Of a DNA stretch of 64,000 bases, positions 8,586 through 17,600 are shown in pieces; the first letter of the stretch is position 1; every line of letters begins with the position of its first letter. The translations under genes and the position numbers were made by a program. Source of the DNA: JAXMCK01 sp046349395 (GTDB taxonomy: Bacteria; Pseudomonadota; Alphaproteobacteria; Geminicoccales; Geminicoccaceae). A model generated the notes under the pieces. It searched no databases. It saw only the letters and a program-made list of their open reading frames with translations, and was not told the DNA's origin. The stretch covers positions 827,070-891,069 of the forward strand of contig JAXMCK010000006.1 in NCBI GenBank assembly GCA_046349395.1, in the 5' to 3' direction.

Positions 8586-10517
8586 TCAAGCGCCCGGCTG
8601 CGGGCTGGGCTCGATGCCGCTCGGGCCGCCGGGCCGCGAGGTGGTCGGGACCGAGCCACGCTTGCCGCTGCTGGACGGAGCCGGAGCGTCCTCCACCTTG
8701 CGCATGTTCTCGATCGACTCGCCGCGCATGATGACGGCGATCTCCTCGCCGTTCAGCGTCTCGTAGTGCAGCAGCGCCTTCGCCAGATCGTCGAGCAGAT
8801 GGCGGCTGTCGGACAGAACCTGCCGCGCCTTGTCGTAGCCGGCGTCGATGATCTTGCGGATCTCCTGGTCGATCTTCTGCGCGGTCATCTCGGAGACGTT
8901 CTTCGTCTGCGTCACCGAATGGCCGAGGAAGACCTCCTGGCTGTTCTCGCCGTAGGAGACAGGCCCCAGCACGTCGCTCATGCCCCAGTGGGTGACCATG
9001 TGCCGGGCGATCTTGGTCGACTGCTCGATGTCCGAAGAGGCGCCGGCCGTCACCTTGTCGCGGCCGAAGACGATCTCCTCGGCGACGCGCCCGCCCATGG
9101 CGACCGCAATGTCGGTCTCCAGCTTCTCGCGGCTGACGGAGATCCGATCGCCCTCGGGCAGTCGCATCACCATGCCGAGCGCCCGGCCGCGGGGGATGAT
9201 GGTCGCCTTGTGGATCGGATCCGATGCCGGCGAGAAGTGCGCCACGATGGCGTGGCCCGCCTCGTGGTAGGCCGTCAGGCGCTTCTCGTCCTCGGTCATG
9301 ACCATCGAGCGCCGCTCGACACCCATCATGACCTTGTCCTTGGCGGCCTCGAAGTCCGTCATCGTCACGAGCCGCTTGCCGGCGCGCGCCGCCAAGAGGG
9401 CCGCCTCGTTGACGATGTTGGCGAGATCCGCACCCGAGAAGCCGGGCGTGCCGCGGGCGATCACCTTGGTGTCGACGTCGGGCCCGACGCGGACCTTCTT
9501 GATGTGGACGTTCAGGATCTTCTCGCGGCCCTGCACGTCGGGGTTCGGCACGACGACCTGACGGTCGAAGCGGCCGGGACGCAGCAGGGCGGGGTCGAGC
9601 ACGTCCGGACGGTTGGTGGCGGCGATGAGGATGACACCCTCGTTCGCCTCGAAGCCGTCCATCTCGACCAGCAACTGGTTCAGGGTCTGCTCGCGCTCGT
9701 CGTTGCCGCCCCCCAGACCCGCACCGCGGTGCCGGCCGACGGCGTCGATCTCGTCGATGAACACGATGCAGGGCGCATGCTTCTTCGCCTGCTCGAACAT
9801 GTCGCGCACGCGGCTGGCACCCACGCCCACGAACATCTCGACGAAGTCGGAACCCGAGATCGTGAAGAACGGCACGTTCGCCTCGCCGGCGATGGCGCGG
9901 GCGAGCAGCGTCTTGCCGGTGCCGGGCGGACCGACGAGCAGACAGCCCTTCGGAATGCGACCGCCGACCGACTGGAACTTCTGCGGGTTCTTCAGGAACT
10001 CGACGATCTCCTGAAGCTCTTCCTTGGCCTCGTCGATGCCGGCGACGTCGTTGAAGGTGATGCGGCCGTGCTTCTCGGTGAGCAGTCGCGCCCGCGACTT
10101 GCCGAAGCCCATGGCCTTGCCGCCGCCGGACTGCATCTGGCGCATGAAGAAGATCCAGACGCCGATCAGCAGCAGCATCGGGAACCAGGAGACCAGCACG
10201 CCGAGCAGCGAGGGCATGCTGTCGTCGGGCGGCTGCGCCGTGATCCTCACATTGTGGTCACTGAGACGGCTTACGAGGTTCGGGTCGTAGGGCGCATAGG
10301 TGCTGAAGGCGCGACCGTCGGAAAAGTGGCCGCTGATCGAATCGCCCTGGATGACCACGTCGCTGACTCGGCCTCCCTGGACCTCCGACAGGAAATCGGA
10401 GAAGGCGAGATTGGTCTGCGGGCCGCGCGAAGATGGGCTCTGGAAAAGATTGAACAGGGCTATCAGCAGCAGCCCAATGATCACCCAGAGAGCGAGATTC
10501 TTGCTGAAATTGTTCAC
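8586..10517 (-). CDS. ftsH: ATP-dependent zinc metalloprotease FtsH
   Basis: 643 residues from the GTG at 10517 (VNNFSKNLALWVIIG), the standard N-terminus; the frame is open further upstream but without family similarity. Two membrane helices at about 8-25 and 105-125 flank a periplasmic domain. The AAA module has Walker A GPPGTGKT (196-203) and Walker B IVFIDEID (251-258), with the second region of homology TNRPDVLDPALLRPGRFD. The protease site is HEAGH at 418-422. The hexamer degrades misfolded membrane proteins and regulators such as LpxC and sigma32 in other bacteria. It follows tilS in the same direction after 111 bases, a common tilS-ftsH pairing. Confidence 0.98.
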   Translation of the reverse strand: MNNFSKNLALWVIIGLLLIALFNLFQSPSSRGPQTNLAFSDFLSEVQGGRVSDVVIQGDSISGHFSDGRAFSTYAPYDPNLVSRLSDHNVRITAQPPDDSMPSLLGVLVSWFPMLLLIGVWIFFMRQMQSGGGKAMGFGKSRARLLTEKHGRITFNDVAGIDEAKEELQEIVEFLKNPQKFQSVGGRIPKGCLLVGPPGTGKTLLARAIAGEANVPFFTISGSDFVEMFVGVGASRVRDMFEQAKKHAPCIVFIDEIDAVGRHRGAGLGGGNDEREQTLNQLLVEMDGFEANEGVILIAATNRPDVLDPALLRPGRFDRQVVVPNPDVQGREKILNVHIKKVRVGPDVDTKVIARGTPGFSGADLANIVNEAALLAARAGKRLVTMTDFEAAKDKVMMGVERRSMVMTEDEKRLTAYHEAGHAIVAHFSPASDPIHKATIIPRGRALGMVMRLPEGDRISVSREKLETDIAVAMGGRVAEEIVFGRDKVTAGASSDIEQSTKIARHMVTHWGMSDVLGPVSYGENSQEVFLGHSVTQTKNVSEMTAQKIDQEIRKIIDAGYDKARQVLSDSRHLLDDLAKALLHYETLNGEEIAVIMRGESIENMRKVEDAPAPSSSGKRGSVPTTSRPGGPSGIEPSPQPGA

Positions 10518-10628
10518 CGCCAAGCCTCGACTGGTCAACGGGGCGACCAACTCGACCACGGCTCGAACACCTGCGCCGCGGACCCGCCGGCCCTCCTCCT
10601 GCTCACGATAGATAAGCGGCGTCACATT

Positions 10629-12041
10629 TCAAACAACATCAACGACGAAGTGCGGTGGCGGCGCCACGGGGTGGAGGGGCCGTGGCACCACCTTTACGGG
10701 TAGCGGCTCCCTCTGCCACCAATCCAGGGTTGGGCAGCCGACCAGGTCCTCGCCGAACGTCGCCGGGAGGGATTCGACAGCGCTGAGCGGTATGCGCGCC
10801 GCGCGGAGTGCGGCTCTGACCGCAACGGGTAGTGCCTCGCGGCCATTGCGACCCAGGGCTCGTAGCGTGAGCCCCTCAGGAACCTCCCCGCAGGTGACGT
10901 CGAAACGCCCGTCCCAAACGGTGCGAAGGTCCGAGAGCAACGGAATTGCGTGCCGCACACGTCCCGGTTCCCGGGTGATCAGGATCTCGCAACCGGTCCA
11001 GCGGACGAGGCAGCCCGCCAGACTCCGGCGTGTGCCGTTCCCTTCGGTTTCCAAGGCCGCTGCAAGATGCCGCAGCCGGTCCCGTGGGACAGGGTAGGGC
11101 GCTCCAGCCACCGAGCGGATGACATAGCCCAGTACAGCCGTTGCCATGTCGGCCGAGATCGTCGCGAGTGCCGCGCGGTCGAGAGCGACGTGCCCGAAGG
11201 CGCTGGGATGCGCTGCCCGAGCCAGCAATCCTGACACCTGCAGTTCCTCTCGGGACCGCTCCCGGCCCGCGTCCAGGGCCAGCGTCCACAGCGGCGCAGG
11301 GAGTAGACCACCCTTTAGCCGCAGAGCGGCCCGCTCGAAACGAAGCGAGAGATTGCTCGGGTCATCGTGCCAGGGCTGGGCCAGGGCCTGCAGTGTCGCC
11401 ACGAGGCGTTGTTTCGATACGGAGAGAAGCGGACGCAGCAGGCGGCAGCCTGCAAGCTCGCGGATCGAGGCCATGCCTGCACGGCCGACGGTTCCGGTCC
11501 GGCGGGCCAGCCGCATCGCCACGGTTTCCGCCTGATCGTCAGCGTGGTGGGCCAGCAGTAGATGAAGGATACCCAGGCGCGCGCACGCCGAGGTCAGCAG
11601 TCCGTAGCGTGATTGACGAGCGGCCTCCTGGATTCGCGAGGCAGGTTTCGGACCGGTCCAGGGAAGCACCTCGCTGGGAACGTCCCACGCGCGGAGCCAA
11701 GCGACGGTCTCGGCCGACTCCTCCGCCGATCTCGCGCGCAGTCCATGGTCGACGGTCAACGCTACGACGTCGCCGCCGCGCGCACGTGCCCAGCGAACGG
11801 CGAGCCAAGTCAGCGCCAGACTGTCCGGACCGCCCGAGCAGGCGACGGCGAGCAGCGGGTGACGTTCGAAGGGACCCAGCCGGTCCAGCAGACCGGCGAA
11901 CTCGGCGTCGCCGAGCGGTGTCTCGTCAGGAGCAGCCGTTGGCGGCCTGCTCGCGGACCAGGGTCTGCTTGATCGCGGGTGAGGCGTCCGGATGCCGCTT
12001 CGCCAGTTCGGCGAAGGTCTGGCAGGCACGGGCGGCGTCAC
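10629..12041 (-). CDS. tilS: tRNA(Ile)-lysidine synthase
   Basis: Modifies C34 of the CAU anticodon of tRNA-Ile2 to lysidine, using ATP and lysine. The PP-loop SGGPDS lies in AVACSGGPDSLALTWL, followed by VDHGLR, AHHADDQAET and a C-terminal substrate-binding domain. The expected N-terminus (near DAEFAGLLDRLGPF) has no ATG, GTG or TTG. The nearest in-frame starts are GTG codons at 12029 and 12041, inside the ybgF coding region, so tilS either overlaps ybgF by about 105-115 bases or uses a non-standard start. Placement of the start is therefore uncertain; the identity is not. Confidence 0.9.
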   Translation of the reverse strand: MTPPVPARPSPNWRSGIRTPHPRSSRPWSASRPPTAAPDETPLGDAEFAGLLDRLGPFERHPLLAVACSGGPDSLALTWLAVRWARARGGDVVALTVDHGLRARSAEESAETVAWLRAWDVPSEVLPWTGPKPASRIQEAARQSRYGLLTSACARLGILHLLLAHHADDQAETVAMRLARRTGTVGRAGMASIRELAGCRLLRPLLSVSKQRLVATLQALAQPWHDDPSNLSLRFERAALRLKGGLLPAPLWTLALDAGRERSREELQVSGLLARAAHPSAFGHVALDRAALATISADMATAVLGYVIRSVAGAPYPVPRDRLRHLAAALETEGNGTRRSLAGCLVRWTGCEILITREPGRVRHAIPLLSDLRTVWDGRFDVTCGEVPEGLTLRALGRNGREALPVAVRAALRAARIPLSAVESLPATFGEDLVGCPTLDWWQREPLPVKVVPRPLHPVAPPPHFVVDVV

Positions 12042-12795
12042 CCAGGGCCGCCAGGGACATGCCGAGCTTCAGGAGATTGTCGGCGGCACGCGGGGCCTTG
12101 TCGCCATAGGTCCGGTAGTTCTTGGCGAAGACGGCGGCAGCGGTCGAATAGTCCTTACGCTGATACTGGGTCTCGCCGATCCAGAACGCCGCGGTCGGTG
12201 CGCGCTGATCCTTCGGGTTCGCCTCGATGAAGCGCGTGAAGGTCTGCTCGGCCTCGGCCCAGCGCCCGGCCTGAAGTTGCGAGAGCCCGTCCTCGTAGCG
12301 CACACCCGAACTGTCGACCCGTGCCGTCTGCGCCGGAGCGGTCGACGTGCCGCCGCCGACGGAGCCGGACGGCAACGTGCCCAGCACATAGCCTTGCTCC
12401 GCGGAGGGATCGGCTGCCGGTGCCGACGGAACGAGGCTGCGAGGCGGTGGTGCCGCCGCCTCTTGGGTAGGCGCAGGTGGCGGCTCCACCAGCTTGGACG
12501 TCTGCCGCGGCGCCGGCTGCTCGACTTGTGCCGCACTTCCGGCCCGGTCGAGGCGATACTCCATCTCCTCGATGCGGCCCGTCAGCCGACGGATCTCCTC
12601 TTCGAGTTGACCGAGCCTAGCCTCGAGATCGCCGAGCCTCGCCGAGTCGGAAGCCTGGACCCGCACGAGTCCCCGCATCTCGGTGACGGCATGGCCCAGC
12701 CTCGCGGCATCGGCCGCGAGTCCCGAGGGCTCGGCAGCCGATGCCGTCCAGCACAGAAGGGAGATGGTGGACGCGAGGGCAAGCAGCCTGCCCAT
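11926..12795 (-). CDS. ybgF: Tol-Pal system coordinator YbgF/CpoB
   Basis: 289 residues. GGAGG sits six bases upstream of the ATG at 12795, which decides the start over the upstream GTG at 12810. A signal peptide (MGRLLALASTISLLCWTASAA) precedes a coiled-coil trimerisation region (LGDLEARLGQLEEEIRRL), a Pro/Ala-rich linker, and C-terminal TPR repeats (YEDGLSQLQAGRWAEAEQTF, then GETQYQRKDYSTAAAVF). It is a periplasmic partner of TolA that coordinates outer-membrane constriction with septal peptidoglycan synthesis in E. coli. It follows pal after 24 bases. Confidence 0.93.
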   Translation of the reverse strand: MGRLLALASTISLLCWTASAAEPSGLAADAARLGHAVTEMRGLVRVQASDSARLGDLEARLGQLEEEIRRLTGRIEEMEYRLDRAGSAAQVEQPAPRQTSKLVEPPPAPTQEAAAPPPRSLVPSAPAADPSAEQGYVLGTLPSGSVGGGTSTAPAQTARVDSSGVRYEDGLSQLQAGRWAEAEQTFTRFIEANPKDQRAPTAAFWIGETQYQRKDYSTAAAVFAKNYRTYGDKAPRAADNLLKLGMSLAALGDAARACQTFAELAKRHPDASPAIKQTLVREQAANGCS

Positions 12796-12819
12796 CGGCT
12801 TCCTCCGCACGGGCCTTGA

Positions 12820-13401
12820 TCAGTTCGTGGTGTTGACCACGGTGACGGCACGGCGGTCCTGGGCATAATCCTGCTCCGATTCGCCCGTGCTGGCGCGCCG
12901 CTCCTCGCCGTAGGACACGACGCCGAGCCGGTCGGCGGCGACGCCCTGGGTCGTCAGATAGCTCTTCGCCGCACTGGCCCGACGTTCGCCGAGGGCGAGG
13001 TTGTACTCGTTGGTACCCTGCGGATCGGCGTAGCCCTCGACCGTCGCGGTGACGCCGGGGAACTGCTTGAACCAGGTCGCCTGCCGGTCGAGCGTCGTCC
13101 GCGCCTTGCCGTCGAGGCTCGAACTGTCATAGGCGAAGAACACCCGGTCGCCGACATTGACCTCGAGATCCTGCTGCGACCCCGGGGCGCCCGCACCGTG
13201 CGCTGCCCCGGCATCCATGACGCCGCCGCCGGCCGCGGAGCCACCGAGATCCGTCGGTGCCCCGAGCGACGATTCCGTCCCCAGCCCACCGTCGGGCGTC
13301 GAGGATGCGCCGGTCGTGCCGGTCACGCTCTCGTCGGGTGTCGAGCTGCAGGCGGCGAGGAGCAGCGCTCCCCCAAAGAGTGCAATACGAGCACGGATCA
13401 T
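12820..13401 (-). CDS. pal: peptidoglycan-associated lipoprotein Pal
   Basis: 193 residues from the ATG at 13401, preceded by GGAAG. The lipobox is LLLAAC with the lipidated Cys18. A long Gly/Ser/Ala-rich linker follows, then an OmpA-like domain with VFFAYDSSSLD, the TVEGYADPQGTNEYN segment and the ALGERRASAAKSYL helix that bind diaminopimelate in peptidoglycan. The linker is longer than in E. coli Pal, as is usual in Alphaproteobacteria. It anchors the outer membrane to the wall and interacts with TolB. It lies between tolB and ybgF. Confidence 0.96.
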   Translation of the reverse strand: MIRARIALFGGALLLAACSSTPDESVTGTTGASSTPDGGLGTESSLGAPTDLGGSAAGGGVMDAGAAHGAGAPGSQQDLEVNVGDRVFFAYDSSSLDGKARTTLDRQATWFKQFPGVTATVEGYADPQGTNEYNLALGERRASAAKSYLTTQGVAADRLGVVSYGEERRASTGESEQDYAQDRRAVTVVNTTN

Positions 13402-13480
13402 GGTGTTGCTTCCTTGCAGTCCCCGTGGGCAATTGACGCCGCTCGGCGCCCGGGAACGCCACTGCTTTGCCGTGCAACCC

Positions 13481-14788
13481 TCACGGAAGCAAGCGTGACC
13501 AGTCGGGACTCGCGGCGGCAGTAGAAGTCGACAACTGCCTCTCGTCATAGCCGCTGACATCGATCGTATACAGACGCGACCCGCTCTTGCCGCGGGCGAA
13601 GACGAGGCGCCGACCATTGGGCGCCCAGGAGGGGGCTTCGTCGAGCACACTCTGGGTGATCAGGCGCTCGCCGCTGCCGTCCGGGCGCATCACGCCGATG
13701 TGGAAAGCGCCACCCTTGATGTTGGTGAAGGCGATCATGTCGCCCTTCGGCGACCAGGCGGGATCGCCGTAGCGGCCGCTGCCGTAGCTGACGCGCTTCG
13801 CCCCGCCGCCGTCGGCACCCATGATGTAGAGCTGCTGCGTGCCGCCGCGGTCGGAGGTGAAGCAGATCCTGCTGCCGTCGGGCGAGTAGCTCGGCGAGGT
13901 GTCGATGGCCGCGGAGTCGGTGAGCCGCGTCAGCTGACGCGAGCCGATGCCGTAGCGGAAGATGTCCGAGTTGCCGTCCTTGGCGATGGTGACGAGCATG
14001 CTCGACCCATCGGGCGAAAAGCGGGGTGCGAAGCTCATGCCCGGGAAGTTGCCGAGCAGCGCATCGCGGCCGGTGGCCAGTTGCTGCATGTAGATGCGCG
14101 CCGGACCCGAGCGGAAGGCCGTGAAGGCGAGCTGGCGCGTGTCGGGGGCGATGCGCGGGTTAAGCGCCAGGAAGCGGCCGTCGGTGAGGTAGCGGACGTT
14201 CGCACCGTCCTGGTCCATGAGGGCGATGCGCTTGACCGCACCCGTGCCGGCGCCGGTCTCGGCCGTGTAGGCGATCCAGCTGTCGAAATAGCCGGGCTCG
14301 CCCGTCAGGCGCTCGTAGACCTGATCGGCGATCTTGTGCGCGATCCGCCGCCACGCCTGCTCCGGAGCGCTGTAGCGCAGGCCCTTCAGCTGTTGGCCGC
14401 TGAGGATGTCCCACAGACGAAACTCGATGACGAGATTGCTGCCCTCGCGGGAGAGGACGCCCGACACCAGCGCCTGGGCATTGATCTGCCGCCAGTCGGC
14501 GAAGCGCGGCGGGGAGCGCAGGTCTTCGGGGTTCTGGATGTAGGCGCCGCGGTCGATGACGCGGAACAGGCCCGAGCCCGAGAGATCGTTGCCGATGACG
14601 TCCGCGAAGTCGTCACCGCGCCGCGGATCGCCGGCGAACGGGCTCACCGCGATCGGCATCGGCTCCGTCTGGCCGCGCGTGATGTCGACCTGGAGCTGCG
14701 CTGCAGCCGGGCGGAGCGAGGCCAGACCGGCGCCGATGAGGGTGCCGCCGGCCAGAACGGCACGCCGCGAGAGAGACGGGGAGGTCAT
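13481..14788 (-). CDS. tolB: Tol-Pal system beta-propeller protein TolB
   Basis: 435 residues. The N-terminus, TSPSLSRRAVLAGGTLIGAG, has twin arginines and reads like a Tat-type signal, a feature seen in some alphaproteobacterial TolB proteins. The N-terminal D1 domain (ITRGQTEPMPIAVSPFAGD) is followed by a six-bladed propeller with repeated SPDGS motifs (FSPDGSSMLVT, YSPDGSRICFTS, WSPKGDMIAF). It is a periplasmic protein binding Pal and TolA. Its ATG overlaps the tolA stop as ATGA, so the two are translationally coupled. Confidence 0.97.
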   Translation of the reverse strand: MTSPSLSRRAVLAGGTLIGAGLASLRPAAAQLQVDITRGQTEPMPIAVSPFAGDPRRGDDFADVIGNDLSGSGLFRVIDRGAYIQNPEDLRSPPRFADWRQINAQALVSGVLSREGSNLVIEFRLWDILSGQQLKGLRYSAPEQAWRRIAHKIADQVYERLTGEPGYFDSWIAYTAETGAGTGAVKRIALMDQDGANVRYLTDGRFLALNPRIAPDTRQLAFTAFRSGPARIYMQQLATGRDALLGNFPGMSFAPRFSPDGSSMLVTIAKDGNSDIFRYGIGSRQLTRLTDSAAIDTSPSYSPDGSRICFTSDRGGTQQLYIMGADGGGAKRVSYGSGRYGDPAWSPKGDMIAFTNIKGGAFHIGVMRPDGSGERLITQSVLDEAPSWAPNGRRLVFARGKSGSRLYTIDVSGYDERQLSTSTAAASPDWSRLLP

Positions 14789-15825
14789 CCGCTGATCGCA
14801 TCCTTTGGATAGAAGGTCATGACCATGTCCTTCCAGAGGTCGTACTTCTCGGCCGGCAGGGTCAGCTTGCAGCCCAGCACCGCCCGCCTCGCACTTTCGG
14901 CAACGGTGCGGAAGCCGGGCTCGGCCGCCATCCGCGCCTGATCCTCGACCGACACCTTGCCGGCCGTGCCGTCGGGATTCATGAGGATACGCAGCTTCAC
15001 CTGCATTTCCTCGATGCCCTCGACGCCGACGGGCACGTTCCAGCACTGCTCGACCTGCCGCTTGATGCCGGCGAGTTCTCCGGCGGTCAGGTTCGCGGGG
15101 CCTTTGCTCTTCGTGGAGTCGGCGCTGGCCGTTGCCTTCGCGTCGCCCTTGCCGTCCTTCGTCTGCTCGCCCTTCACCCGCTTGTCGAGCTTCTCCACGC
15201 TCGCCAGCAGGGTGTCCAGCGTGTCCGGCTCCGCCTTCGAGTCGGCCTTCGTCTTTGCCGGCTTGGTGTCCGGCTTCGGCTTCTCGGCAACCTTCGTTTG
15301 CGGCGGCTTCGGCGATTGCGGAGCCGGCTTCGGCGGAGCTTCCTTCGGCTTCTCCGCGAGCTTGGGCTTGTCCGGCTCCTTCGGTTTCTCAGGCTTCGGC
15401 GGCTCCGGCTTCGGCGGCGTCGCCGCGACGGGCTTGGGCTTGTCGGGTACCTTCGGCGGCGGCAACGGCTCCGCCAGTTTCGGCTCGGGCGGGGTGACCT
15501 TGGGCTCGGGCGGTGGTGGCGGCGCTTCGACGACCTTCGGTGGAGGCGGTGGCTCGGGAGGCGGTGCAGGCTCCGGCGGTGCCGGAGGTGCGGGCGTCGG
15601 TGGCGGCGGAACGGGCTTCGCCGCGTCGCGCTCCGGCAGCGGGGCCGTGGCGGCAGGTGCCGGCTTCGGCGGGGTCGGCGCTGCCGGACCCAGGCTCGCG
15701 GCGTCGACCACCTCGATCGGGATCGCCTCCTGCACGGGCGCCCTGACGCTGAGCTGCAGGCCGACCGCGAACACGGCCAGCAGCACGACGTGGAAGAGGG
15801 TCGAGGCGAGGAACGAGCGGCCCAT
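14785..15825 (-). CDS. tolA: TolA-like energy-coupling protein
   Basis: 346 residues. One N-terminal helix (FLASTLFHVVLLAVFAVGLQL) anchors it in the inner membrane. Residues of about 45-200 form an unusually Pro/Lys/Glu-rich arm (repeats such as PPEPAPPPEPPPPPK) instead of the Ala-rich helical arm of E. coli TolA. The C-terminal globular domain (LAGIKRQVEQCWNVPVG through VLGCKLTLPAEKYDLW) carries the Cys pair typical of TolA/TonB-type C-termini. It links TolQR proton motive force to Pal/TolB. Position between tolR and tolB settles the assignment. Confidence 0.92.
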   Translation of the reverse strand: MGRSFLASTLFHVVLLAVFAVGLQLSVRAPVQEAIPIEVVDAASLGPAAPTPPKPAPAATAPLPERDAAKPVPPPPTPAPPAPPEPAPPPEPPPPPKVVEAPPPPPEPKVTPPEPKLAEPLPPPKVPDKPKPVAATPPKPEPPKPEKPKEPDKPKLAEKPKEAPPKPAPQSPKPPQTKVAEKPKPDTKPAKTKADSKAEPDTLDTLLASVEKLDKRVKGEQTKDGKGDAKATASADSTKSKGPANLTAGELAGIKRQVEQCWNVPVGVEGIEEMQVKLRILMNPDGTAGKVSVEDQARMAAEPGFRTVAESARRAVLGCKLTLPAEKYDLWKDMVMTFYPKDAISG

Positions 15826-15873
15826 AGGCTCAGGCCTCCGTCGCTGCTCCGGGCGGGTATCGATCCGTGTCGA

Positions 15874-16341
15874 TCAAGACGCCCCTCCGGCCTTTGCCGT
15901 TCCGGCGACCGGTGGCTGGGTGAGGAGGGCCACCTTCGTGAAGCCGGCCTGCGTGATCGCACTCACGACCGAGATGACCCGCCCATAGTCGATGGCACTG
16001 TCGCCACGGACAAAGATCCGCGTGTCCTTCTTCTCGTGCGTGATGGCCTCGAGCCGAGGTGCGAGCTGCTCAAGCTGCAACTCACTCTCCTGCAGGAAGA
16101 TCCGGCCCTTGCCGTCGACCGTCACCGAGAGCGGCTCGTCCTGGCCGGTGATCGTCTCGGCCTTGGCCTGGGGCAGGTCCACAGGCACCCCGGCCGTCAG
16201 CAGCGGTGCGGTGATCATGAACACCACCAGCAGCACCAGCATGACGTCGACGAGCGGCGTCACGTTGATCTCGCTGATCGGCCGATGCCGGCGGCGGCGG
16301 TGGCGACCGGTCGGCTTCTTGCCGTGGACTGCCAGCGCCAT
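15874..16341 (-). CDS. tolR: Tol-Pal proton channel subunit TolR (ExbD family)
   Basis: 155 residues: a basic, cytoplasmic N-terminus (KKPTGRHRRRRHRPISEINVTPLVDVMLVLL, shown here for position only as residues 9-39), one helix containing the conserved Asp of the VTPLVDV motif, and a periplasmic domain. The conserved Asp is the proton-carrying residue known in ExbD/TolR. It starts 3 bases after the tolQ stop. Confidence 0.96.
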   Translation of the reverse strand: MALAVHGKKPTGRHRRRRHRPISEINVTPLVDVMLVLLVVFMITAPLLTAGVPVDLPQAKAETITGQDEPLSVTVDGKGRIFLQESELQLEQLAPRLEAITHEKKDTRIFVRGDSAIDYGRVISVVSAITQAGFTKVALLTQPPVAGTAKAGGAS

Positions 16342-16344
16342 GGC

Positions 16345-17067
16345 TCAGGCCGCCTGCGATACGTCGAGCTCGCGCGAGAGCACCACGCTGAACTCGTCGG
16401 AAAAGCTGGCGAGCCGGTTCGCGTAGCGGTCCACCTCGCCCTGCAGCTTGTTGTAGGCGATCACGGCCGGAATGGCGGCGAGCAAGCCAAGTGCGGTCGC
16501 GAACAGCGCTTCCGCGATGCCGGGCGCGACGACGGCGAGCGTGGTGTTCTTCGTCGCCGCGATGGCCTGGAAGCTGTTCATGATGCCCCAGACTGTCCCG
16601 AACAGGCCGACGAACGGGGCAGCGGAGCCGACGGTGGCGAGCCAGGGCACGTTGCGCTCCAGGCTGTCCACCTCGCGGTCCATGGTGAGGTCCATGACGC
16701 GGGTGATGCGTCCGACCAGATCGCGGGTGAGCCGGCTGTCGGCCGTCTTCGGCGCGTCGCGCCATTCCTCCATGGCGGAGGCGAACATCAGGGCCAGCGG
16801 ATGGTCCGGGCTCTTCGCCAGCCGCTGGTAGAGTTCGTCGAGCGGTGCACCGGACCAGAACGCCTTCTCGAAGGCATCGGCCCGCTTCTTCAGGCGCGAG
16901 ATGCGCACCGACTTGTCGAAGATCACGGCCCAGCACCAGATCGAGGCGATGAGCAGCAGCAGCATCACGGTCTTCACAACGATGTCCGCGTGCGTGATGA
17001 GATGCCAGATGCTGGGACCGGCCGTGGTGCTGGCCAGCCCGACAGCGTTGATCGCAGTATCTTCCAT
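16345..17067 (-). CDS. tolQ: Tol-Pal motor subunit TolQ (ExbB/MotA family)
   Basis: 240 residues with three membrane helices: about 30-50 (VVKTVMLLLLIASIWCWAVI), then a pair near 145-165 and 180-205. The conserved stretch WLATVGSAAPFVGLFGTVWGIMNSF and the GIAEALFATALGLLAAIPAV helix are the MotA/TolQ/ExbB signature. It forms the inner-membrane proton channel with TolR, energising TolA. It leads the tol genes proper, following ybgC after 128 bases. Confidence 0.97.
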   Translation of the reverse strand: MEDTAINAVGLASTTAGPSIWHLITHADIVVKTVMLLLLIASIWCWAVIFDKSVRISRLKKRADAFEKAFWSGAPLDELYQRLAKSPDHPLALMFASAMEEWRDAPKTADSRLTRDLVGRITRVMDLTMDREVDSLERNVPWLATVGSAAPFVGLFGTVWGIMNSFQAIAATKNTTLAVVAPGIAEALFATALGLLAAIPAVIAYNKLQGEVDRYANRLASFSDEFSVVLSRELDVSQAA

Positions 17068-17195
17068 GCCCTGGTGAGCTCTCGAGGCGGATGGGGGAAT
17101 CTGGGGCCGGGAGGCCGGCGGGCGCCGTGACGCGTCGAGTTTCGCGTGCGCACTTTAGGCCATGGCCGTCACCATCGCCAGAGCTTGAAGCGAGA

Positions 17196-17600
17196 TCAGT
17201 GACTTCGAAACACGTCTTCCAGCGCCGCAGGAAGACGTGCCGGCCGGAGACCGAGGTCGACGATCGCCAGCCGGACCTCGAGCGTGGCGATCACGTCGGA
17301 ACCTCGCACCACGTCCTGTCGCAGCGTCACGCTGGCCCCGCCGAGGCGTGTCAGGCTCGTGCGGACGGTCAGAGCGTCGTCGAGCCGTGCCGGCGACCTA
17401 AACGCGATGCTGCAATTGGCAACGGCGAACAACAGGCCGTAGCGCTCGGCCAAGGTGCGGTGGTCGAGTCCCCGCCGACGCAGCAACTCGGTCCGGGCCC
17501 GCTCGGCGAAGCGCAGATAGTTTGCGTGGTAGACGATCCCGGCGGCGTCGGTGTCCTCGTAGTAGACCCGCACCGCAAGCTCGTGGAGGACCTCGCTCAC
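17196..17600 (-). CDS. ybgC: Tol-Pal-associated acyl-CoA thioesterase YbgC
   Basis: 134 residues from the GTG at 17600, which overlaps the ruvB stop as GTGA. The hot-dog fold thioesterase signature is clear: VYYEDTDAAGIVYHANYLRFAERARTE (about residues 11-37), where the Asp of YEDTDAAG is the catalytic residue in 4-hydroxybenzoyl-CoA-type enzymes. YbgC hydrolyses short-chain or ACP-linked acyl thioesters in other bacteria and is nearly always the first gene of the tol-pal cluster, as here. Confidence 0.95.
   Translation of the reverse strand: MSEVLHELAVRVYYEDTDAAGIVYHANYLRFAERARTELLRRRGLDHRTLAERYGLLFAVANCSIAFRSPARLDDALTVRTSLTRLGGASVTLRQDVVRGSDVIATLEVRLAIVDLGLRPARLPAALEDVFRSH

Noticed and set aside
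8766..10703. Rightward open frame of 645 codons
   Set aside because: It lies entirely antisense to ftsH and shows no domain; its length comes from the codon bias of ftsH.
15298..17130. Rightward frame of 610 codons across the tol genes
   Set aside because: It is antisense to tolA, tolR and tolQ, whose identities are secure. The Arg/Leu-rich translation mirrors the Pro/Lys-rich arm of TolA.
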